64,000 nt of DNA from UBA11612 sp963976395 (GCA_963976395.1 CAXBLG010000001.1:62001-126000), one strand, 5' to 3'. Positions 35,099 through 43,770 are shown, numbered from the stretch's first letter. Numbers and translations are program-made. The notes: generated by a model from the sequence alone, not told the origin.

Positions 35099-35726
35099 GG
35101 TAAAATTCAGTTCTGCAAAATTCAGCTTTGTGGATGATTTAGTTTTAGTGTGAATAACATTGCATCGTGTCTTACCCGAATAAAACAACCCACTTTCACA
35201 TGTCTTTCATACCTAAAAAGCGCCCCTGTGGATGATTGACATCACATGATGTGAATCACCTTAGCTATTCAGAATGATCAAAAGTTATTCAACCAATTCA
35301 CACAATTAAGATCTGAACTGAAAAGGCTTTATTTAGCTCCCATTACTATACCAGCCACAATTCAGTACACGACTAAAGGCCTAGTTCTGCCTATGTTACC
35401 AACTGGGGATAGAGTCACTGACTTGAGTTAATCCTCATGACTCACAGGACCAACTAAGAACTACTACTTTTAAGTCTTTTTATCTTTTTGATAGGTATAT
35501 CTCCGTCAGTGGGGAACCTCTCCAATAGAAGTTCCTGATTGACTTGGCATACGAGCTCAGGTAACGCTGCAATTATCACCTAGGGGACACTCGCTTCCCA
35601 GATCCGGAAGACTACAAAAAAAAGCCGGACTATAATCACCTCATTTGATTTATCTGCTCGTTCAATAAGGCAGATTGTTATCGGCACATTTCCCACAATT
35701 ATCATCAACAATTTTAAGAAACACAC
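35099..35726. other. Candidate chromosomal replication origin (oriC)
   Basis: About 630 bp, AT-rich and without a gene, between the divergent ppsR and rho genes. It holds four DnaA-box-like 9-mers in one orientation: TGTGGATGA (35129-35137), TGTGAATAA (35149-35157, an exact TTATNCACA in reverse), TGTGGATGA (35227-35235) and TGTGAATCA (35250-35258). An AT-rich unwinding-type stretch lies at about 35459-35496, and GANTC (CcrM-type) sites occur near 35253, 35412 and 35440. In Caulobacter and Rickettsia the origin lies next to the homologue of this ppsR gene. No full CtrA site (TTAA-N7-TTAA) was found here, and hemE, the usual other neighbour, is absent from the window. Confidence 0.75.
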
Positions 35727-36989
35727 ATGCATCTTCAGGAATTGAAGCGCAAGTCACCAGCAGAATTACTGGTATTTGCAGAAGAAAACGGTATCGAGAA
35801 TGCCTCGAACCTGCGTCGTCAGGACTTGATGTTCGCGATACTCAAAGTGCTAGCCGACAAGGACACCTCTATTGACGGAGACGGTGTTCTGGAAATTCTT
35901 CAAGACGGTTTTGGATTTCTTCGCTCACCAGAATCCAATTATCTGTCCGGACCCGATGACATTTATGTGTCACCAAGCCAGGTCCGCAGGTTTAGTCTGC
36001 GTACCGGCGATACAGTAGAAGGACAAATTCGAGCGCCTAAGGACGGCGAGCGTTATTTTGCTCTACTCAAGGTTAACACTATCAATTTTGAAGATCCGGA
36101 AAACGTCAAACACCGGATCAACTTCGACAACCTGACACCGCTCTATCCGGATGAAAAGCTTACCCTGGAGATCGAAGCCAAGGACACAAAGTCCAAAGAT
36201 ATTACGCAACGCGTGATTGAGTTGGTTTCACCTTTAGGTAAAGGCCAACGCGCGCTTGTCGTTGCACCGCCTCGAACCGGTAAGACGATTATGCTGCAGA
36301 ATATTGCAGCGGCGATCGCCGAGAATCACCCGGATATTTATTTGATTGTACTACTGATCGATGAGCGCCCGGAAGAAGTGACGGATATGGACCGGACCGT
36401 GAAAGGCGAAGTAGTCAGCTCGACATTTGATGAGCCCGCCTCACGACATGTGCAAGTCGCGGAAATGGTCATCGAAAAGGCAAAACGTCTTGTTGAACAC
36501 AAACGTGATGTTGTGATTCTTCTGGATTCGATCACGCGTCTCGCGCGAGCTTACAACACGGTAGTGCCGTCATCAGGTAAAGTGCTGACAGGCGGCGTTG
36601 ATGCCAATGCCTTGCAGCGGCCGAAGCGATTCTTTGGTGCTGCGCGCAATATCGAAGAAGGCGGGTCACTGACAATTATCGCGACGGCGTTGATCGATAC
36701 CGGAAGCCGCATGGACGAAGTTATTTTTGAAGAGTTTAAGGGTACCGGTAACTCTGAAATTATTCTTGATCGCAAGCTTGCCGACAAACGGGTGTTCCCA
36801 TCTATCGACATCACGAAGTCTGGTACACGCAAAGAAGAGTTACTTGTCAGTCAGGCAACACTGTCAAAGATGTGGGTTCTCCGCCGGATCTTGGATCCGA
36901 TGGGTGTTCAGGACAGCATGGAATTCTTGCTCGACAAGTTGCGTAATTCCAAGAACAACAATGACTTCTTCGATAGCATGAACAAATAA
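35727..36989 (+). CDS. rho: Transcription termination factor Rho
   Basis: Rho is the RNA-dependent ATPase that ends transcription at factor-dependent sites. The 420-residue protein has the N-terminal helix bundle (LQELKRKSPAELLVFAEENGIENASNLRRQDLMFAIL), the cold-shock-like RNA-binding domain (DGFGFLRSPESNYLSGPDDIYVSPSQVRRFSLRTGD), Walker A APPRTGKT near 175-182, IVLLIDERPEEVTDM, the Q-loop region and RAYNTVVPSSGKVLTGGVDANAL. Length is normal. It reads away from the candidate origin and ends at a good intrinsic terminator. Confidence 0.98.
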   Translation: MHLQELKRKSPAELLVFAEENGIENASNLRRQDLMFAILKVLADKDTSIDGDGVLEILQDGFGFLRSPESNYLSGPDDIYVSPSQVRRFSLRTGDTVEGQIRAPKDGERYFALLKVNTINFEDPENVKHRINFDNLTPLYPDEKLTLEIEAKDTKSKDITQRVIELVSPLGKGQRALVVAPPRTGKTIMLQNIAAAIAENHPDIYLIVLLIDERPEEVTDMDRTVKGEVVSSTFDEPASRHVQVAEMVIEKAKRLVEHKRDVVILLDSITRLARAYNTVVPSSGKVLTGGVDANALQRPKRFFGAARNIEEGGSLTIIATALIDTGSRMDEVIFEEFKGTGNSEIILDRKLADKRVFPSIDITKSGTRKEELLVSQATLSKMWVLRRILDPMGVQDSMEFLLDKLRNSKNNNDFFDSMNK

Positions 36990-37022
36990 TTCTTTAGATT
37001 TTAATCTGAAGAGAGTTGAAAT

Positions 37023-37049
37023 GGGCCGGTATATCCGGCTCATTTTTTA
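37023..37049 (+). terminator. Rho-independent terminator after rho
   Basis: GGGCCGG-TATAT-CCGGCTC (one G-U pair) is followed by ATTTTTTAT, 33 bp after the rho stop codon. Its T-run reaches into the end of the convergent qor gene. Confidence 0.8.
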
Positions 37050-38045
37050 TACGACGAGAATTGTTGAGCCGGTTGTTTTCCGGGCCTCTAAATCGGTGTG
37101 GGCATGAACGGCTTGTTCAAGCGCGTATGAATTGCCAGCATCGATTTTGACAGCGCCCTTAACAACGACGTCAAATAACTCTGTTGTCGCGCGGACATAC
37201 TCTTCACGCTCACCGACATAGTCGGCCAAACGGGGCCGGGTTAAATATAGAGATCCCTTCGCTGCAAGGAGATTGGGTTCAATGTTTGGCGCGACGCCGG
37301 ACGCATTGCCGAACGCAACCATAAGACCGCGAGTAACAAGGCAATCAAGGGATTTCATGAAGGTATCTTTGCCGACACCGTCATAAACAACTGAAACGCC
37401 TTTTCCGTTTGTAAGTTCGCGTACCTTGGCGACCCAGTCTTCGCTCTTATACAAAATGGTGTGAGCACAACCCGCAGCGCGGGCGATCTCGGCTTTTTCT
37501 TCCGAGCCGACGGTACCGATAACGGTCGCTCCAATATGGCGGGCCCACTGACAAAAAATGAGACCAACGCCACCAGCCGCAGCGTGAAACAACACCGTTT
37601 CCCCGGCTTTCAACTGGTGCGTGGCGCGAAGCAAATACCATGCGGTCATGCCGCGGAGCATCATGCCGGCGACTTGTTCATCGTGCAAAGAAGAAGGAAC
37701 CAGGACAACGTCTTTTGCAGGAATAAGACGCTCTTCCGCATAACCCCCAAGTGGCCCGTTGCCGTAACAAACACGGTCGCCGACCTTAAGACCCTCGACA
37801 TCTGGGCCGATGGCTTCAATTAGGCCAACACCTTCGAGGCCGGGAATAAAGGAGCTGCTTTCCACCGCAGAAACGCCTGCGGTTTTGCTGTAAAGACCTG
37901 TGCGGTGATAGACGTCGATGAAATTGACGCCGATTGCAGTTTGGCGAAGCTTAATTTCGCCGGCGCCGGGCTCGCCTACGGTTATATCTTCGAGACGCAG
38001 AACCTCAGGACCGCCAGTTTCACGAACCACAATTGCTTTAACCAC
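37047..38045 (-). CDS. qor: NADPH:quinone reductase (zinc-less MDR family)
   Basis: A 332-residue medium-chain dehydrogenase/reductase of the quinone oxidoreductase type, which reduces quinones with NADPH. It shows GVNFIDVYHRTGLYS (35-49), GLEGVGLIEAIGPDVEGLKVGDRVCYGNGPLGGYAEE, MMLRGMTAWYLL and the nucleotide-binding VLFHAAAGGVGLIFCQWARHIGATVIGTVGS. It lacks the zinc-binding cysteine cluster of alcohol dehydrogenases, as expected. It is followed on the same strand by no gene, and ogt lies 26 bp upstream. Several quinone-reductase paralogues exist, so the exact substrate is open. Confidence 0.9.
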   Translation of the reverse strand: MVKAIVVRETGGPEVLRLEDITVGEPGAGEIKLRQTAIGVNFIDVYHRTGLYSKTAGVSAVESSSFIPGLEGVGLIEAIGPDVEGLKVGDRVCYGNGPLGGYAEERLIPAKDVVLVPSSLHDEQVAGMMLRGMTAWYLLRATHQLKAGETVLFHAAAGGVGLIFCQWARHIGATVIGTVGSEEKAEIARAAGCAHTILYKSEDWVAKVRELTNGKGVSVVYDGVGKDTFMKSLDCLVTRGLMVAFGNASGVAPNIEPNLLAAKGSLYLTRPRLADYVGEREEYVRATTELFDVVVKGAVKIDAGNSYALEQAVHAHTDLEARKTTGSTILVV

Positions 38046-38071
38046 AAACTCTCTCCTTAAATTTTTTGTGC

Positions 38072-38551
38072 TTAGATTTCTTTGCCTTCTATAAGCATCA
38101 AAGCTTTTTTTGTCACAAGTCCGCCTTCGCCTGAGTATCCGCCGAGAGCGCCGTTTGCGCCCATTACTCTATGGCAGGGAATCAGAATTGGCAGGGGATT
38201 TCGGCCGCAGGCGGTTCCAACCGGCCGGGCACCGGACCCCAACCGCTCCGCGATATGGCCGTAAGTAACGGTGCGGCCATAAGGAATTTTCAGCATCTGC
38301 TTCCAGACCTTTTTTTGGAAGGGTGTTCTGTTTGGCTCTAATGGAAGATCGAACCGCTTCAGTACGCCATCAAAATAGGCGTTGAGTTGACGTTTGGCTT
38401 CATTCAGAAGCGGTGTTGATGTTTGGTCGCGGCCCCAACCCCAGTCGAGAGAGACAATAACGCCATTATCTTCGCTGATCGAAAGATCACCCACCGGCGA
38501 ATGCAAAGAGAGTTGTGCAACGGGATTTAGGGGGGTTGTATGCGTAACCAT
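38072..38551 (-). CDS. ogt: Methylated-DNA--[protein]-cysteine S-methyltransferase
   Basis: This suicide repair protein removes alkyl groups from O6-alkylguanine by transferring them to its own cysteine. The 159-residue protein has the N-terminal ribonuclease-like half and the C-terminal signature PILIPCHRVMGANGALGGYSGEGGLVTKKALML, with acceptor C126. The helix-turn-helix YGRTVTYGHIAERLGSGARPVGTACGRNPLP precedes it. Length matches Ogt/MGMT single-domain proteins. It is upstream of qor on the same strand. Confidence 0.95.
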   Translation of the reverse strand: MVTHTTPLNPVAQLSLHSPVGDLSISEDNGVIVSLDWGWGRDQTSTPLLNEAKRQLNAYFDGVLKRFDLPLEPNRTPFQKKVWKQMLKIPYGRTVTYGHIAERLGSGARPVGTACGRNPLPILIPCHRVMGANGALGGYSGEGGLVTKKALMLIEGKEI

Positions 38552-38694
38552 TTAGGTTCCTGTAGGTGGCCATGCGTGGACAGCAGAGGACGGTGGGCCT
38601 AACCTTATGCGGGCGGTCGGGAAAATCCTAGCCGTGCCGCGCAGCCGGCTGCATTTCTATGCCGAGGCGTAAAACTCTGATCTTGGAGCGCACC

Positions 38695-38937
38695 ATGAAA
38701 ATTACAATCAATGTTGATTGCACACCGGAAGAAGCCCGCGCTTTTATGGGATTGCCAGATGTTGCGCCGATCCAAGAAGCGATGATGGATCAGATGAAAT
38801 CGCAAATGGAAAAAGCAACATCGGCCATGGACCCTGAGACCATGCTCAAGACACTATTTCCGCATCAATCAGAAGGTTTAGCCGGAATGCAAAAAGCATT
38901 TTGGTCTCAATTTTCGGGCGCTAAAACCGACAAATAA
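38695..38937 (+). CDS. Small conserved protein (DUF6489-like)
   Basis: An 80-residue protein starting MKITINVDCTPEEARAFMGLPDV and continuing PIQEAMMDQMKSQMEKATSAMDPETMLKTLFPHQSEGLAGMQKAFWSQF. It resembles a short alphaproteobacterial family with an N-terminal strand and amphipathic helices, no membrane segment, and unknown function. The ATG at 38695 has GGAG 8 nt upstream; a longer frame from 38659 lacks one. It ends 2 bp before mnmE, so the two are co-transcribed. Confidence 0.82.
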   Translation: MKITINVDCTPEEARAFMGLPDVAPIQEAMMDQMKSQMEKATSAMDPETMLKTLFPHQSEGLAGMQKAFWSQFSGAKTDK

Positions 38938-38939
38938 CT

Positions 38940-40271
38940 ATGAGCGAAGAAACCATTTTTGCGTTGGCCTCGGCCGCGGGCCGGGCGGGTATTGCTGTTG
39001 TTCGCTTATCGGGCCCTGCAGTTAAGGATGCTCTGGTGTCGCTCGGCTGCGCGGTCTCATCCCCGCGCAAAGCGGCTCGGGCGCGGTTTGTTTCTCCGTC
39101 CTCCGGCGACCTTCTCGATGATGGTTTGCTTCTGTGGTTTCCCGCTCCGGCCAGTTTTACTGGCGAAGACGTTGCTGAATTACACGTGCACGGCGGCCGG
39201 GCTGTGGTCGACAGTGTGCTGGCGGCGCTGGCTGAGCTAGACGGGTTGCGTCCTGCAGAACCTGGAGAGTTTACGCGCCGGGCCTTTGAGCACGACAAAA
39301 TGGACCTGACCCAGGCTGAAGCTTTGGCCGATCTGATCGATGCGGACACCCGCGCGCAGCAAAAACAGGCGCTGCGGCAAATGGGCGGCGCGCTTAAGGA
39401 TCTCTACGACGATTGGCGTTTGCGATTGATTCAGGCGCTGGCTCATCTTGAAGCCGTTATCGATTTTCCCGACGAAGACCTCCCGCCAGAGATTACGGAT
39501 AAGGTCTGGGGGAAAGTGCAGGATTTGAAGCAGGCGGTTGTCCAACATTTGGATGACGGTGGTCGCGGTGAACGGGTTCGTGATGGCATTTCCATTGCCA
39601 TTATCGGGCCTCCAAACGCGGGGAAGTCGAGTCTCCTCAATTTTCTTGCACGGCGGGATGCGGCAATTGTTTCGAATATTCCCGGCACCACCCGTGATGT
39701 GATTGAAGTGCATATGGATCTGGGCGGATATGCCGTGACCCTGGCCGATACGGCGGGTTTGCGGGCTGCAGGGGATGCCATTGAGGATGAAGGGATTCGC
39801 CGGGCGCACCGCCGCGCTGAAACGGCCGATCTGAAAGTTGCTGTCTTTGATGGTGCTGTTTATCCAGAGCAAGATGAGGTGACGTCGGCGTTGATTGATT
39901 CAAATACGGTGTGCGTCATTAACAAAGCTGATCTCGTTGAAAACGATCGCCAAAAAGGGGTCAGCGCACACCCGGTGCTTTTTATGTCCGTAAAAACAGG
40001 CGCTGGCGTTGATGCTTTTCTATCTCGCTTACAAGAATTGGTACGTATGAAGACCGACAGCGGCAGTGCGGCTCCGCTCACCCGTGCGCGCCATCGCCAT
40101 GCATTGAATGAGTGTGTGGAGGCGATGACGCGGGCGGGAAATGCGTTGTTGCCTGAACTCGCGGCTGAGGATTTGCGTTTGGCTGCCAGAGCCTTGGGCC
40201 GAATTACCGGGCGTGTAGACGTCGAGGAAATCCTCGATGTTGTTTTCCGAGATTTTTGTATAGGGAAATAA
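38940..40271 (+). CDS. mnmE: tRNA uridine-5-carboxymethylaminomethyl modification GTPase MnmE
   Basis: MnmE works with MnmG to modify the wobble uridine of several tRNAs. The 443-residue protein has the N-terminal formyl-THF-binding domain (TIFALASAAGRAGIAVVRLSG), a helical domain, and an inserted Era-like G domain: G1 GPPNAGKS at about 222-229, IPGTTRD for G2, DTAGLR for G3, NKAD for G4. It ends with the catalytic tail FCIGK. Length is normal. mnmG lies 1.6 kb downstream, separated by a small ORF unit and an MFS gene. Confidence 0.97.
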   Translation: MSEETIFALASAAGRAGIAVVRLSGPAVKDALVSLGCAVSSPRKAARARFVSPSSGDLLDDGLLLWFPAPASFTGEDVAELHVHGGRAVVDSVLAALAELDGLRPAEPGEFTRRAFEHDKMDLTQAEALADLIDADTRAQQKQALRQMGGALKDLYDDWRLRLIQALAHLEAVIDFPDEDLPPEITDKVWGKVQDLKQAVVQHLDDGGRGERVRDGISIAIIGPPNAGKSSLLNFLARRDAAIVSNIPGTTRDVIEVHMDLGGYAVTLADTAGLRAAGDAIEDEGIRRAHRRAETADLKVAVFDGAVYPEQDEVTSALIDSNTVCVINKADLVENDRQKGVSAHPVLFMSVKTGAGVDAFLSRLQELVRMKTDSGSAAPLTRARHRHALNECVEAMTRAGNALLPELAAEDLRLAARALGRITGRVDVEEILDVVFRDFCIGK

Positions 40272-40333
40272 TACGACGGTGTGATCTTGAGGTAACGCGG
40301 CTGCGAATACCGTTGCTGTGGGAATTAGATGTG

Positions 40334-40362
40334 TTGCCTTGAGTGGGTGTGATTGGTATCAC
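40334..40362 (+). promoter_or_regulatory. Possible promoter for the small unit downstream of mnmE
   Basis: TTGCCT (40334-40339), a 17-bp spacer and TATCAC (40357-40362) give four of six matches in each half. They lie 62 bp after the mnmE stop codon. The hairpin GGGTG...CACCC overlaps the spacer and -10. Confidence 0.3.
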
Positions 40363-40391
40363 CCATCGTCCAATATGAAGGAGCGCCCACC

Positions 40392-40490
40392 ATGGGCAAG
40401 TGTCATTACATCGCGAGCATCGCAACGCGCGGCTTTGTCGGCAGCTTAATGCCGTCAGCAGTGTGGATGCATGCGCGCGACGCATGGTGA
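40392..40490 (+). CDS. Possible 32-residue peptide with a strong ribosome site
   Basis: An ATG ORF of 32 codons beginning MGKCHYIASIATRGF and ending MHARDAW. AAGGAG lies 8 nt upstream (40378-40383), one of the better Shine-Dalgarno sequences in the window. A perfect intrinsic terminator follows 33 bp after the stop. The peptide has one cysteine, several histidines and no clear membrane helix, and I recognise no family. Promoter, ribosome site, ORF and terminator together could equally be an sRNA with a chance ORF. Confidence 0.4.
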   Translation: MGKCHYIASIATRGFVGSLMPSAVWMHARDAW

Positions 40491-40522
40491 AGCGGTTGTC
40501 TATTCAATAAAAGATCTATGAC

Positions 40523-40546
40523 AGCCCGGCTTTGCCGGGCTTTTTT
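40523..40546 (+). terminator. Intrinsic terminator upstream of the MFS gene
   Basis: AGCCCGGC-TTT-GCCGGGCT forms a perfect 8-bp GC-rich stem running into a T-run (TTTTT). It lies 33 bp after the small ORF and 250 bp after mnmE, and insulates the MFS gene from upstream transcription. Confidence 0.9.
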
Positions 40547-40585
40547 GTGCCCGGCCCGCCGGATGTGAGGACCGGAGATTTAGAA

Positions 40586-41773
40586 ATGCGAAATGTTTAT
40601 GTAGCTGCATTGCCGATTGTTATGGCGTCCGTGTCCGCCATGATGGCAATCGATTTATATCTGCCGGCGATCCCTAGTTTGCCAGGCGCCTTGAACGGCA
40701 CGGCTGCTGAAGCCCAATACTCGGTTGGGGCCTTTTTGGCGACGTTTGCGCTGGGCCAATTGGTTTTCGGCGTACTTGGGGACCGCACGGATCGGCGAAA
40801 AATTCTGCTGCTTGCGCTCGCTGGCCTCGTGGTGACTTCGTTGTTGTGCGCGATGGCGACAACCATGTGGCAACTGATCGGTTTGCGTTTGCTGCAAGGC
40901 TTCGCGGCAAGTGCCGGCGCGGCCTTGGGACCGCCGATTTTGCGTGAGCTTGCAGGGGGCATGGCGGTTGTCCGACTTATGGGCGTTGTTGGATCCATCC
41001 AATCTTTGGTTCCGGCCTTTGCACCGGCCATCGGTGCATGGATGCTTAAGTATGTTGGATGGGAAGCGCTCTTTCTCGTTGTTGCTGTGATGGCAGGAAT
41101 TACGATGGCGATGTTTTCGTTCATGCCGCCGCCCAAGCGCGCTGAACGGCAAAGACCGCTTGGTCATCCGCTTGCAGGATACGGCGCACTTCTCAGGTCG
41201 AAGCAGTATCTTGGTTATTCGCTGAGTCACGCGTTTGCGATGGGCGGGCTTATTACATTCATCATGTCCGCACCTTATGTGATTACGGCGCACACAAGCG
41301 GAAGTGTCGATGACTTCGCGGTGATGATGATTGTGTTGGTTGCGTGCTTTGTCGTGTCGGCGAATACGGCCGCACCGATTGTGCGTCGCATCGGCGCCGA
41401 TACGACCATTGTTGTCGGAAGTGTGTTGCAAGCTATCGGCGGAATCGCTTTTCTAACGGTGTGCCTGACCATGAGCACACCGACCGTGACCGCGATCACT
41501 CTCAGCATGATGCCGATCAACTTTGGACTCGGCCTTCGCGGCGGTGCGGGTTTTGCGCGTGTAATGGATTTGATGCCGCAACATACCGGCAGCGCGAGTG
41601 CGCTCTTAATTTTTCTCTCGGCCGGAATTGGCTCAATCGGCACGCCGTTGGTTGCACCCTTCTTACCGTTGGGTGCGGCGTCCCTCGGCTTGGTGGTTGC
41701 GGTCCAAGTTATTGTTTCCTTGGCCATATTGCCGCTTGCGATTCGAACATTGTCGAACCCGGCAACAAGCTAA
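40586..41773 (+). CDS. Bcr/CflA-type MFS drug efflux transporter
   Basis: A 395-residue inner-membrane transporter with about 12 hydrophobic segments. It opens with MASVSAMMAIDLYLPAIPSLPGAL, the Bcr/CflA signature in helix 1, then GQLVFGVLGDRTDRRKILLLAL with the MFS motif A loop between helices 2 and 3, and LRLLQGFAASAGAALGPPILREL. Members export drugs, sulfonamides or dipeptides. Substrate cannot be told from the sequence. The ATG at 40586 has GGAG upstream; the frame is open to 40532 through the terminator. It sits between mnmE and mnmG, where most relatives have no transporter, suggesting local insertion. Confidence 0.88.
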   Translation: MRNVYVAALPIVMASVSAMMAIDLYLPAIPSLPGALNGTAAEAQYSVGAFLATFALGQLVFGVLGDRTDRRKILLLALAGLVVTSLLCAMATTMWQLIGLRLLQGFAASAGAALGPPILRELAGGMAVVRLMGVVGSIQSLVPAFAPAIGAWMLKYVGWEALFLVVAVMAGITMAMFSFMPPPKRAERQRPLGHPLAGYGALLRSKQYLGYSLSHAFAMGGLITFIMSAPYVITAHTSGSVDDFAVMMIVLVACFVVSANTAAPIVRRIGADTTIVVGSVLQAIGGIAFLTVCLTMSTPTVTAITLSMMPINFGLGLRGGAGFARVMDLMPQHTGSASALLIFLSAGIGSIGTPLVAPFLPLGAASLGLVVAVQVIVSLAILPLAIRTLSNPATS

Positions 41774-41843
41774 CGCGAATCCCGTTTGGTTACGGCGGCG
41801 GTGCACGATATAAGAACGCCGTGTAAGCAAACGGGAGTACGCC

Positions 41844-43745
41844 TTGGTGGCGCCGTCCAAGACCAACACATTTGATGTCGTCGTCGTCGGCGGCGGGCAT
41901 GCAGGCTGTGAAGCGGCTGCTGCCGCCGCGCGTGTTGGTGCGCGCACGCTTTTGATTACGCACAAAATTGAGACCATTGGGCAGATGTCGTGTAACCCGG
42001 CCATCGGAGGCTTGGCTAAAGGTCATTTGGTACGCGAGATAGATGCCCTCGACGGAATCATGGCTCGGGCCATTGATCGCGGCGGGATTCAATTCCGGAT
42101 GCTCAATCGGTCCAAGGGTCCGGCGGTGCGTGGGCCAAGGGCCCAGGCGGATCGCAAGCTTTACCGGGAAGCCATTCAGCAGATTTTGGCCGAGCAACCA
42201 AACCTCGAAATCCGCGCGGGCGGCATCGAGGACTTGCAGATAGACGAACAAAATCAATCTATTACCGGCGTTGTCGATGCGGACGGTGCGGTGATTACGA
42301 CCGCCGCCGTGGTCCTGACAACGGGGACATTTCTTGGTGGTCTGATTCACCGCGGCGAGGAGCGTTTTCCCGCCGGGCGCGTTGGTGAGGCCCCTGCCCT
42401 GGGACTGTCTAACACACTGAAATCAAAAGGTTTTATGGTTGGGCGTCTGAAAACGGGAACCCCGCCGCGCCTAGATGGGCGAACCATAGATTGGGCGAGC
42501 CTTGAAATGCAGCCCGGCGATGATCCCGCCGAACCATTCTCGTTTCTCACATCCGAAATCACCACGCGGCAAGTCGAATGCGGTGTGACCCATACCACGC
42601 GCGCCACTCATGATTTGATCTTGGCGAATAAAGACCGCGCGCCATTGTACAACGGCCAGATTCAGAGCATCGGACCGAGGTATTGTCCTTCCATCGAAGA
42701 TAAGGTGGTGCGGTTTTCAGATCGGGACCGGCATCAGATTTTTCTGGAACCAGAAGGACTGGATGATCCGACCGTTTATCCCAACGGTATTTCGACCTCT
42801 CTGCCCGAGGATATTCAGCTGGAGCTGCTCAAGACCATCCCGGGTCTTGAGAAGGCGACCATGATCCAGGCGGGCTATGCAATAGAATATGATTTCGTTG
42901 ATCCGCGTGAACTTCGCCCAACTCTGGAAACGCTAAAGATTTCAGGGCTTTACTTTGCAGGCCAGATCAATGGCACCACCGGATATGAGGAGGCCGCCGC
43001 GCAGGGGCTGCTTGCCGGCGTGAACGCGGCCAGAAAAATTGCCGGTAGCGAGCCCTTGGCAGTGGATCGGGCAGAAGGCTACATCGGGGTTATGGTGGAT
43101 GATCTCACCACACTCGGTACGGCTGAGCCCTACCGGATGTTTACCTCTCGGGCGGAATACCGCCTGCTTCTCCGGGCCGACAATGCTGATCAGAGATTAA
43201 CCGAAAAAGGCATTGCGGCTGGCTGTGTCGGCAGTGAGCGAGAGACTCACTTTAAGACTAAGAAAGCGGCCCTCGAAAATGCCCGTAACTATATGAAATC
43301 TATAAGTTTAACCCCAAAGGAATGGGGAATTCATGGGGTTCATGTCAATCAGGATGGGGTACGCCGGACCTGTATGGATGTCCTGGCCTTGCCGGCAATG
43401 GACATTTCCGGCCTCTCGAAGGTGCTGCCTGATTTTCCCGGGTTTCGCGCGGATGTGATCGAGCAGCTGGAAATTGAAGGGAAGTACGCGGGATATGTGG
43501 ACCGCCAGGCTGCGGATATTCGGGCTTTCCGTAAAGACGAAGAGTTGAGGATCCCGGAGGGTCTGAATTTCGATAAGATCGGCGGTTTATCTTCGGAAGT
43601 TCGGCAAAAGTTGAGTTTGGCCCAGCCTGCCACTCTCGGAGCAGCGGCCCGTATTCCCGGCGTTACTCCCGCGGCCCTAACGGCCCTGCTGCGCCATGTC
43701 CGTCGGTCTAAGGCCGAAGCGGCCACCGTAGCTAAAGCCAGCTAA
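41844..43745 (+). CDS. mnmG: tRNA uridine-5-carboxymethylaminomethyl modification enzyme MnmG
   Basis: MnmG (GidA) is the FAD/NADH partner of MnmE in wobble-uridine modification. The 633-residue protein has the FAD-binding VVVVGGGHAGCEAAAAAARVG (about 12-32), SCNPAIGGLAKGHLVREIDALDG, the GRLKTGTPPRLD segment, YCPSIEDKVVRF, GQINGTTGYEEAAAQGLLAG and the C-terminal helical domain. The start is TTG at 41844 or GTG at 41847; GGAG lies 6 or 9 nt upstream. parS1 follows 9 bp after its stop codon. Confidence 0.97.
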   Translation: MVAPSKTNTFDVVVVGGGHAGCEAAAAAARVGARTLLITHKIETIGQMSCNPAIGGLAKGHLVREIDALDGIMARAIDRGGIQFRMLNRSKGPAVRGPRAQADRKLYREAIQQILAEQPNLEIRAGGIEDLQIDEQNQSITGVVDADGAVITTAAVVLTTGTFLGGLIHRGEERFPAGRVGEAPALGLSNTLKSKGFMVGRLKTGTPPRLDGRTIDWASLEMQPGDDPAEPFSFLTSEITTRQVECGVTHTTRATHDLILANKDRAPLYNGQIQSIGPRYCPSIEDKVVRFSDRDRHQIFLEPEGLDDPTVYPNGISTSLPEDIQLELLKTIPGLEKATMIQAGYAIEYDFVDPRELRPTLETLKISGLYFAGQINGTTGYEEAAAQGLLAGVNAARKIAGSEPLAVDRAEGYIGVMVDDLTTLGTAEPYRMFTSRAEYRLLLRADNADQRLTEKGIAAGCVGSERETHFKTKKAALENARNYMKSISLTPKEWGIHGVHVNQDGVRRTCMDVLALPAMDISGLSKVLPDFPGFRADVIEQLEIEGKYAGYVDRQAADIRAFRKDEELRIPEGLNFDKIGGLSSEVRQKLSLAQPATLGAAARIPGVTPAALTALLRHVRRSKAEAATVAKAS

Positions 43746-43754
43746 ATATAGTAC

Positions 43755-43770
43755 TGTTTCACGTGAAACA
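43755..43770. promoter_or_regulatory. parS site 1 (ParB-binding centromere)
   Basis: TGTTTCACGTGAAACA is an exact match to the 16-bp bacterial parS palindrome. It lies between mnmG and rsmG and covers the GTG start codon of rsmG (43763). parA-parB are 0.6 kb downstream, the classical arrangement. Confidence 0.97.

Noticed and set aside
40655..41431. A 258-codon open frame antisense to the MFS gene
   Set aside because: His/Arg/Asn-rich composition typical of a shadow of a hydrophobic transporter gene.
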